DNA of 64,000 bases, taken from Niastella populi (lineage in GTDB: Bacteria; Bacteroidota; Bacteroidia; Chitinophagales; Chitinophagaceae). Made by a program: the position numbers and the translations under genes. Shown here in pieces: positions 42,421 to 52,000 of the stretch. The notes beneath the pieces were generated by a model. It saw nothing but the letters and a program-made list of their open reading frames with translations, did no database searches and was not told the DNA's origin. The DNA lies in NCBI RefSeq assembly GCF_002078015.1, contig NZ_LWBP01000189.1:48568-112567 (forward strand), read 5' to 3'. The number at the start of each line of letters is the position of its first letter. The stretch's first letter is position 1.

Positions 42421-44868
42421 TTGCAAAAGTGGATAGGGATCATATTGCTTATACTGTATAACAGTTTGACGGCGTATAGTCAGCTCCGGAAGCCTGATAT
42501 TAACAGGCTTGGCAAACCGCTTTTGTTAAATGCGAGAGATAATATAAACGCTGTGAAGGATACCGTTCTTACATCAACTAAAAATGTGCTGCAGCACCTG
42601 CCTGTTAAACAGGGTGAAGGTGCAGCAATATATGCGGTTGATACATTGGTTCCTAAACGGCTTGCAGCCGCCGATTCAATCGCTGAACCGGAAGATGATG
42701 AACCTTCCGTGTGGTTACCCGAACAGCGCAATTGCAAATCGGTGGTCAATGTTCCTGTTTATGCTTATATATATGTGCCGGTGGTAAGAGAGCCGGTAAA
42801 GAAGATGGCGCCGGTTGAACCGGCAAAGCCGCAGCGAATTCCATTTCTGCAGGTGCATGGCAATGTAATGTACAACGTGAATTATTATTCGAATATCGAT
42901 ACGCCATATAACGAGCAGGATATTTACCAGCATACCGTGCAAACGTATCTCGATGTAACCGTTAAAGGACAATACCCTATGCGGATCTATCTTACTAACC
43001 GCTTTACCAATTCGAAATTGTTCCGGAATTTTTCCGATCTCAATTTTAATTATAACAATACCCAATTCACGCAAAAGATAAAAACACAGATAAGGGAAAA
43101 ATTCCTGGCTTCTTTGCCTTCTCCGGCAGTGCCTGACAGTCTTCAGTATGAACTGGTCGCTACAATAAAAAAATTAAAAGTGCTGGATGGATGGATTAAA
43201 AATCCCGGACTTATTCAAAAGATGGTGGAGGCAAGAGAAAAAGCCTGGCGTGATTCTGTAAAGGCAACACTTAAGTTGCAGGCGCCGGAAACCAACACGG
43301 TTAAAGATACTGGACTGGCCTGGTTAAGCCTTGATTCTTTATCTATTTATCAACAGTATACCCAAAAGAAACAACAGGCCGATTCATTACGTGCACGTGT
43401 GGTTGTTTTGCAGCAAATGATCAAATCGGCCAAAGGACAATCCCGGGAAACAATCAATAAAGTATGCCGCGATATTGAGCAGGCTAAAAGCCCGGCGAAA
43501 TTGAAGGAGATCATGGTAGAAAACCAGATCGGCGATTCCATTCTTCCCAAAGGATATAAAACATTAATGGCTATTCGTTCTTTTGGTATTGGCCGAACGG
43601 TGGTGAATTATTCCGAACTATCGGCAAAGAATATTTCCGTGAATGGCCTCCAGGCCGAATATAATCCGGATGCTTACTACGCAGTGGCAACTGGCAGCGT
43701 TGACTATCGTTTTCGCGATTTTATTGTGAAAGGGCCTAAGCAGTCCAATCAATACCTTACCGTATTGCGGTATGGCCGGGGGCTGAAAGATGGAAACAAT
43801 ATAATATTTACCTGGTTTGGGGGCCGCAGGCAGTTGTACAATGCCGGTACGGTAGATTCGCAACAGGTACAAACACAAACACCTTCATCGGCATTAATGG
43901 GTTTTACCGTTGAAGGAACATACCGGCTTACAAAAAATATTATGTTCACGGCCGAGGTGGCCAAATCATCTTACCCGGTATATGCAAAAGATTCATCGGG
44001 TAAAAGCAGTCTGCCGTCCCAGATGCTTGAATTAAGCAATCGGCACAATGAAGCCTATTCACTAAAGGCCGATGCCTTCTTCCCGAAAACACAAACCACG
44101 GTAAGGGGTACTTTTAAAAGACTGGGCGCAAATTTTCAATCGTTCAGCACATTTACCGATGGTTCGGCCCAAACCGCCTGGAGCGCCAGTATACAACAAT
44201 TGTTTTTTAAACGACAATTGACATTGACGCTGGGCGCCAATACCAACGACTTCAGTAATCCTTTCATCGGAAGCCAGTATAAAAGTACCACTGTGTTTAA
44301 AAGCGTACAGGCAACTTTACGAAAAAATAAATGGCCGGTAATATCGCTGGGTTATTTCCCCAGCAGCCAGATCACAAAACTGGGTGATGGGCTTTACCAG
44401 GAAAATCTCTTTTACACCCTTACCGGCAATGTGACCCATTCTTATAAAGTACGTCAACTGATGATGAATTCAGCAATGGTGTATACACAATTCTATAACC
44501 GTTCAACGGATTCCGGCTTTGTATACTTCAATACAAAGAACCTGTTATTGAGCCAGTCTGCATTCTTGCAGCAACTGACGCTGCAGGCCAATGCCTCCGG
44601 CGCGTTCAACCAGGATTATAAGCTGTATACACTGGAAGGAAAAGCGTTGTACAATATCAATAAATATATAGCGGTAGGGGGTGGTATAAAATATAATTAT
44701 CAAACGGAATTCAATATAGAGCAACTGGGCTATTCTGCCGAGACTTCGTTACAGATACCTAAAGTTGGACAAATTCAATTTTCAGCCGAAAAGGGATTTA
44801 TTCCCGGCATGAATAAACAGCTTATGCCGAACAATACCGGCCGGGCAACTTATTTTAAAACATTTTGA
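42421..44868 (+). CDS. Putative outer-membrane beta-barrel protein of the RHS locus (TTG start)
   Basis: This 815-residue protein begins with a signal peptide (MQKWIGIILLILYNSLTAYS). The TTG at 42421 lies four codons after an in-frame TAA and gives the signal peptide, so it is the start. A helical middle (about 215-400, Lys/Gln-rich, coiled-coil-like) is followed by many alternating hydrophobic/polar strands from about 410 to the end, and the last residue is Phe (YFKTF), the usual barrel-assembly signal. It is probably an outer-membrane barrel with a periplasmic or surface coil. The next gene begins 10 nt later. I recognise no named family; export or anchoring of the RHS proteins is inferred from context. 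Confidence 0.8.
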   Translation: MQKWIGIILLILYNSLTAYSQLRKPDINRLGKPLLLNARDNINAVKDTVLTSTKNVLQHLPVKQGEGAAIYAVDTLVPKRLAAADSIAEPEDDEPSVWLPEQRNCKSVVNVPVYAYIYVPVVREPVKKMAPVEPAKPQRIPFLQVHGNVMYNVNYYSNIDTPYNEQDIYQHTVQTYLDVTVKGQYPMRIYLTNRFTNSKLFRNFSDLNFNYNNTQFTQKIKTQIREKFLASLPSPAVPDSLQYELVATIKKLKVLDGWIKNPGLIQKMVEAREKAWRDSVKATLKLQAPETNTVKDTGLAWLSLDSLSIYQQYTQKKQQADSLRARVVVLQQMIKSAKGQSRETINKVCRDIEQAKSPAKLKEIMVENQIGDSILPKGYKTLMAIRSFGIGRTVVNYSELSAKNISVNGLQAEYNPDAYYAVATGSVDYRFRDFIVKGPKQSNQYLTVLRYGRGLKDGNNIIFTWFGGRRQLYNAGTVDSQQVQTQTPSSALMGFTVEGTYRLTKNIMFTAEVAKSSYPVYAKDSSGKSSLPSQMLELSNRHNEAYSLKADAFFPKTQTTVRGTFKRLGANFQSFSTFTDGSAQTAWSASIQQLFFKRQLTLTLGANTNDFSNPFIGSQYKSTTVFKSVQATLRKNKWPVISLGYFPSSQITKLGDGLYQENLFYTLTGNVTHSYKVRQLMMNSAMVYTQFYNRSTDSGFVYFNTKNLLLSQSAFLQQLTLQANASGAFNQDYKLYTLEGKALYNINKYIAVGGGIKYNYQTEFNIEQLGYSAETSLQIPKVGQIQFSAEKGFIPGMNKQLMPNNTGRATYFKTF

Positions 44869-44878
44869 ACAGGATATT

Positions 44879-45982
44879 ATGTTTAGAAATCGGATACTGT
44901 TTTGTTTACTGTTATTGGGTGTTATGTATACATCGCATGCACAGATAAGCATGACGCTACAGGTGCCGCCGGCAGGCGTTTTAGTAAAGAACCAGTTATG
45001 GAACCTGGTGCTGGTAAACGCCGGCAATACCACACAACTGGTTAGGGTAAACCTGGTATTGCTCGATGTGCAAACGAACCAGCCTGTAATGAATGCCACT
45101 ACTGCGCCCGTTTCTTTGAGTAAAGGCGCCCGGCAATTGCAGGCCCGGGATGTTTCGCCGGTTCAGTATACCTATAGTATTCCTGCCGCAAAAGTAGATA
45201 TGGATCCCAACGGCATGCTGCCTGCAGGCCGCTACCTGGCCTGTTATACAGTAGTGAGCGCCGATAAGGGAAATTTCACATTGGTTGAAAATTGTATTCC
45301 GGTTAATGTAGACCCGTTAAGTCCGCCCCTGCTGAATACACCTGCCAATGAAGATAACCTGATAACGCCTTACCCGCAATTCACCTGGCTGCCGCCTACG
45401 CCTATTGGTTTATTCAACGATCTGGGATATGCCATTGCAATTGTTGAAGTACTGCCCGGACAGGGCAAAGCGGATGCCATACAACAGAATATTCCACTAA
45501 ACGCTTCGGTGTATACGAAAGACCTTTTCTGGAATTATCCGGCATCAACAAGGTCCCTGGATACGGGCAAAGTATATGCCTGGCGGGTGGTGGCTATGAA
45601 CAGTGGCAAACCAGTAGCCCTGAGCGATATCTGGACGTTCCGCGTAACGAAAACAATACCGGAGCCCGGCAAAGTAATAGAAACGCCATTTGTAGAAGTA
45701 AAGCGTGCACAGGATGCCGTGATCGCGACAGCAGGTAATGTGCTGCGTATAACTTATGATAATGCAGCGGCTGATTCTGCGGTAAAATATACCATCACCG
45801 GTATTGAGGAAGCCGGTAACCCGGTGGTACAGGAAGGTGACCTCGCTTTGCGGTTTGGTCCCAATCAATTACAGGTGCCGTTGCGTAATAACAGGAAAAT
45901 ACAATCAGGTAAAGTTTACCTGTTAAAGTTTACGAACAGCCGAAATGAAACCTGGACGGTAAAATTCACAGTGAACAAGTAG
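44879..45982 (+). CDS. Secreted protein of the RHS locus, Ig-like
   Basis: This 367-residue protein has a signal peptide (ends about residue 21, TSHAQ). It is all-beta in appearance: a first domain (about 25-145, TLQVPPAGVLVKNQLWNLVL), a second domain with PYPQFTWLPPTP and KVYAWRVVAMNSGK (about 165-270), which is like fibronectin type III or Ig folds, and a third C-terminal beta domain (about 280-367). It should be periplasmic or on the surface. It starts 10 nt after the barrel gene and is followed by RHS protein A after 77 nt. Function unknown; a scaffold or adaptor is plausible. Confidence 0.8.
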   Translation: MFRNRILFCLLLLGVMYTSHAQISMTLQVPPAGVLVKNQLWNLVLVNAGNTTQLVRVNLVLLDVQTNQPVMNATTAPVSLSKGARQLQARDVSPVQYTYSIPAAKVDMDPNGMLPAGRYLACYTVVSADKGNFTLVENCIPVNVDPLSPPLLNTPANEDNLITPYPQFTWLPPTPIGLFNDLGYAIAIVEVLPGQGKADAIQQNIPLNASVYTKDLFWNYPASTRSLDTGKVYAWRVVAMNSGKPVALSDIWTFRVTKTIPEPGKVIETPFVEVKRAQDAVIATAGNVLRITYDNAAADSAVKYTITGIEEAGNPVVQEGDLALRFGPNQLQVPLRNNRKIQSGKVYLLKFTNSRNETWTVKFTVNK

Positions 45983-46059
45983 GCGATTGAAAACAGTGCG
46001 AGCGGATTTGAAATAAAGAACTTGCATAACAATAGTAGAACTATAATATTCCCCGAACT

Positions 46060-49000
46060 ATGATATTGAGTTTAGCATTAAGGTACCAGAAGCACATAGC
46101 CTTATTCCTGTTGAGCATTTCATTTGTTCAACTGACGATAGCAGAGCGAATCTCTTTTTATAAGCGTGGAGCTAATACAAATATGCCAACGCTTAAAATG
46201 TATAGTGGTAATTACGGACAGCTATGGACTAATGCTTTAGTGAAATCTGACAAGATTAATCAGAGGGATGCCCAATTCCCCCTCCACCGGAGAGCTTGTC
46301 CCGACTTGTCGGGAGGGCATGGGGGAGGCCGGCGGGGGGAGGCTGCCTTCATCGGCGGCCCAACCCAACCCGAGAGCCAGTCGTTCAGTTCGGTCAACAG
46401 CAACAATATGGTTGACCTGTTCACCGGCGACTTCAGTTATAACATACCATTGCTCGATGTAGGCGGTTACCCGGTGAATATTGCTTACCACAGTGGTATT
46501 ACCATGGATGAGGAAGCAAGCTGGGTAGGGCTGGGCTGGAATATTAACCCGGGTTCCATTACCCGTAATATGCGCGGGGTGCCGGATGATTTTAATGGGG
46601 GGAGTGATACTATGAAGAAAGTGTCGCATATAAGGGCCAATGAGAATTGGGGGGTAACGGTGGGAGGAGATATTGAATTATTCGGGTTGTCGAAAGACCA
46701 GATGAAAAGCGGCGATACTGTTAAAATAGGCCTTGGCGCCAGTTTCGGGATTTTCCATAACACTTACAAAGGTTGGGGATTTGAACGGGCATTGAATGCT
46801 TCTATAAATGCGGGTACAAAATCATTCGGTACCCTGGCCGGCGGGCTTTCAATGACCAATAATACCCAGGATGGCGTTTCTATAAACCCCAGTTTGTCGT
46901 ACCAATATCTGGCGCATACCAAAAATGAGAATATCATGGCCGGTGGTGGCATCTCGTTATCTGCTCCATATAATTCAAGGACTGGTCTTAAAGCTATTCA
47001 ATTAGGACTTGGTGCAAATGCCAGGATCAAAAGACATGGTGAAGAAATACCGGGGGGAATAACGTTTGCCTGGCCAACCTATTCGCCAACGATCACCATG
47101 CCCATGACCAATTATAATCAAAGTGTAACTATAAAAGTTGGCAAGGAATTTAATGGGCTGAATAAATCTGTATTCGTAAGCGGATACTGGGGGAGCGAAT
47201 ATGTAGCATCTGCCGATACCTCTGTGTCAATTCCGGTATTTGGTTATCTCAATTACCAGAATATGGTGGGTAACCGCGACGCGTTAACCGATTTCAACCG
47301 GGAAAAAGAATTGATCTACCGGGAAAAACCTGCCATTCCACATATTGCAGTTCCTTCTTACACTTACGATGTGTTCTCTATAGCAGGTGAAGGTACGGGG
47401 GGTAGCTTCAGGCCTTATCGTGGCGATATCGGATTTATTGCTGACCACAGGATCCGCAGTAAAACCCGTTCAGATAGAATGAGTGTTGATGTTGGGATAG
47501 GCCAAACCGTTCATGCCGGGTTTGATTTGAATTTAAACTATTCTTACACGCAAACAGGCCCCTGGGAAGCGGAAAATACGCTGGGGAATACGATCAATTT
47601 TAAAAGCAGCAACCGGCTTTTTGAAGCGGCTTATTTCCGTAATCCGGCAGAAAAAGCGATCAATACAACCGCTTTTTATGATGCCATTGGCGGCGATGAT
47701 GTAGTGGCGCCCGCGCTGGCGCAAAGCGGCAGAAACACACCCACGATCGTTGCATCCAATACCCTTAACCGCTACAGCGGAAAAAAAGAAGTGGGTAGTG
47801 TTGACCTCAATGCGGCAAATGCGGTACGGAATACCCGCGATAAACGAACACAGGTTATTTCATACCTCACGGCACAGGAAGCAAGTGTGGCCGGGTTGGA
47901 TAAATACATTTATCATCATACCATAAACAAGTTTGGTTCCCGCCATTGCGACGATATTTCTGTTGAAGATACCGGGGGCATTGGTACCGGTTTGATGGCT
48001 TATTTTTATGACAATAACCAGTTTAAAGGACCAGCCTGGAAATCAGGTTTGGACAAGGATGTCTTTTTTTATGTAGAGAATAAAAAAACTCCGTTTAAAA
48101 ATTTTCCGGGTGATAATTTCTCAACCCGCTGGCTGGGACGCCTGAAGGCTCCGGTATCCGGCACATACGATATTGGCATCAGGGGCGATGATTATTATCG
48201 CTTGTGGGTAAATGATACTCTGGTGATCGACGAGTGGAAGCGCCCTTCAGACGGCTGGAAGGGTGTTCAGCTCAACCTGGTAAAAGGCCATTTTTATAAG
48301 ATCCGGATAGACTTCATTGAGATTGGCGGAAAGGCGATCATGCACCTCGCATGGAGAAGACCCGATGTGCCCAATCGACCTTTTAGTTATGAACATCATG
48401 ATCCGGTGCCAACGAAATACCTGTATCCACCCATATTTGTCGATACGGCCGTTGTTGACGAGGTTATTACGCGGGAAGACCGGGTGAATAATTTCCGTAA
48501 AAGCAGTCATATCTCTGAGATAGATGTATTGAATCCTGATGGCCGCCGGTATGTATATGGCATCCCGGTATATAATATTCAACAGAAGGAAGTAAGCTTC
48601 TCTGTTAAAAAAGATGAGCGGCAGAACGACCTTACCGGCATGACGGCGTTCTCTGACGAGGAAAATAGCGTCAAAAACGACGTTCCCAAATCGGGTTATT
48701 ATAGCAGAACCGAAACACCGGCCTATGCGCATTCTTTTTTACTAACAGGTATATTATCGCCCGATTATGTTGACATAACCGGTAATGGCATAAGCGATGA
48801 TGACCAGGGAGATGCGGTTAAATTCAATTACGCAAAAAGCGCCGGTATTGCAAATCCCTACGAATGGCGGGCCCCTTATAACGACAGTGCCAATTACAGT
48901 GAAGGGCTGAAGACCTATAACCGCGATGATAAAGCGCATTATATCAGTGGCAAAAAAGAAATGTGGTACCTGCATTCCATTGAATCGAAGACCATGATCG

Positions 49001-52000
49001 CCACTTTTACCCTCCAACACCGCGAAGACCTGCAGGCGATCAGTGAAAAAGGCGTAAAATCGAACAGTGGAAAAGCTTTTTGTCTTAAACAGATCGATCT
49101 GTATTCAAAAGCAGATTTCTTAAAAAATCCGCTCAATCCCACGCCCGTTAAGACTGTTCATTTTGAATATAGTTATGAGTTGTGCCGGGGCATTAATAAA
49201 TATGGTAACGGCGCGGGCAACGACTCGGGAAAATTGACCCTGAAAAAGATCTGGTTTACCTATAATGGTAATGATAAAGGAAAGCTGAACCCATACGTAT
49301 TTTACTATCATAATAACAATCCCCGGTACATTTCCAATGCTACCGATAAATGGGGGACCTATAAAGATCCGGCACAAAATCCGAATGCTACGGCACAAAG
49401 ACCGTTAAGCAATGCCGATTATCCATATGCCATACAAGACAGTGCTCAGGCTGCCTTTAATGCTGCCGCCTGGATGCTGGACTCTATAAAAATGCCTTCC
49501 GGCGGGCGCATAAAAGTGAAATACGAAAGTGATGATTATGCCTTTGTACAGAACAGGCGTGCAACGCAGATGATGCAACTGGCAGGGTTTGGAAGAACAG
49601 GCCCTGGTCATATAAGCGATAGGTTATATTCAGTGGATGCCGACTTAAGTATCCATGATCATAAGTTTGTGTATGTAAAGATCCCCGTAGCCGTAAACAC
49701 CAAACAGGAGCTGTATGCGCGGTACCTGGAAGGATTGACCAAATTATACTTCAGGTTATTTGTGACCATGCCGGCCAATGATGGTTATGGCTCCGGTTCT
49801 GAATATGTGCCTTGCTATGCGGAACCTGATGTTGCTTCCGGCGAATGGTACGGGTTTACCGACGATCCGAACATTATCTGGATCAAAGTGACCGGTGTGA
49901 ACAATGACGGCGATGGTGGCGGTTCCCTGAGCCCGCTGGCCCAGGCTGCTATTAATTACCTGCGGTTGAACCTGCCTTCCAAAGCATATTACCGTTCAGA
50001 ACCCGGCGATAAACTGAATCCCCTGGATGCCGTGCGGGCATTGGTTCCCTCTTTATCCGAAATATCAAATATGCTGCTCGGCTTCAATAAAACAGTGCGA
50101 TTGAAGAACGTAGCTGCTCATACCTCACCCGAACGTTCATACGTACGGTTGAATTGCCCCACCGGTAAGAAGTTAGGCGGCGGGTTACGCGTTAAGACCG
50201 TCCTGATCTATGACCACTGGAATGCCATGACGAAGAAGAAAGAAACAGTATACGGACAAAACTATGATTACACAACAGTACAAACCATAAACGGAAAAGA
50301 AACACGGGTAAGCAGTGGGGTAGCTTCCTGGGAACCTGTGATCGGGGCGGAAGAAAATCCTTTCCACCTGCCCATCGAGTACCAGGAGCGGATGTCGGTA
50401 CTGGCTCCTACAGCAGCCCAGTATAGTGAAGAGCCGTTGGGTGAGGCGTTTTTCCCGGGTGCATCCGTAGGGTATAGCAAAGTGCGCGTAAGAAGTATTC
50501 ACACCGATAAAACCCGCTCAGCCAATGGGTATGCAGAAACCAGGTTCTATACGACATATGATTTTCCAACCCGCTGGGACTGGACGGTATTCGATAACGA
50601 TACCAAGAAGCGATATAAACCTTTGCTTAGGAATTTCCTGCGTATAGATTCAAAAAGTTTTCTCTCCATTTCACAGGGCTTTAAAGTGGAGCTGAACGAT
50701 ATGAATGGAAAGCTGCGCTCGGAAGCCAGCTATGCCGAGAACGATCCCAAAAACCCGGTGTCCTATACCGAGAATTTTTACCGGGTCGACAATGGAGCTG
50801 TAACCTCGAAGCGTTTGAACAATGTGGTTACAACCATCGATCCATTCGGAAATATTGATACAACGGCTACTATTGGGAAGGACGTTGAACTGATGGCCGA
50901 TATGCGCGACCAGACCTCTGTTGCCATCGGCGCCAACGTCAATGTGAATACCGACATGTTCACCGTGGGGAATTTCCCTGCTATCGTTCCTGCGCTGTTG
51001 AATCTCTTCCAGAAAGAGACCAACCAGTTCCGCTCTGCAGCCATGACAAAAGTGATCTACCGGTATGGAATTATCGATAGCGTGGTGGTCATTGACAAAG
51101 GCAGCAAGATCTCCACAAAAAATATGATGTACGATGCAGAAACCGGTGATCCATTACTTACGCGAACACAAAACGAGTTCAATGATCCGGTTTACAATTT
51201 TACATATCCTGCGCATTGGGTGTACAATGGCATGGGGCCTGCCTACCGCAATATCGGCGCTATTTTAAAGAACCTGGAAATAAAGAATGGTAAAATAACC
51301 CAGAGCGTGGGCCAGGATACGATCCTTACCGGTGGCGATGAATTACTGGTGTACAGTAAAGAATCCATTGGCGCAACCGGGTGTAATGTAGGTGATACCG
51401 CCAGTTTCCCCGATAGTTACAGGTTGTGGGTAGTCGATACGAATACGGTTCATGGCGGAGCGCCGCAGCTGTATTTGGTTGACAGGAATGGAACACCATT
51501 TTCCGGCAACGATGTAACCATAAAAGTAACCCGTTCGGGCCGGCGTAATATGAATGGGGCCGTAGGTTCGGTAATGTCATTGCGCAGTCCGCTGGTGCGG
51601 GGGGGTGACGGAAAATACAGGCTGGTATTCGATACCGCTACCCGTGTTGTAAATGCAGGCGCCAGTGAAATGGCGCAATACTGGAAGGTGGCCGATAGAA
51701 GAAAAATGGATCTTGTGAAGGACTGTTTCCCCACATCGGCAGACAGCGCCAGGTTTGCCAATGAGGCCTGCTCCTGCCTGCAGCCTTTCTTTGCACATTT
51801 AATTTCTACGAACCAGCTATTTGTAAAAAGGCGAACGATAAGCCAGTTATTAAACGGAACATCTATTAACGTAGACAATTGTCCCATCTTAAAGGATAAC
51901 CTGAACAGGGTGTTCAAACCGGTTACGGATGATCCTAACGGCCCGGAGTATAAATGTTTGATCGGCGACGTGCTGATAACACTGGAACGCCGTAACCCAT

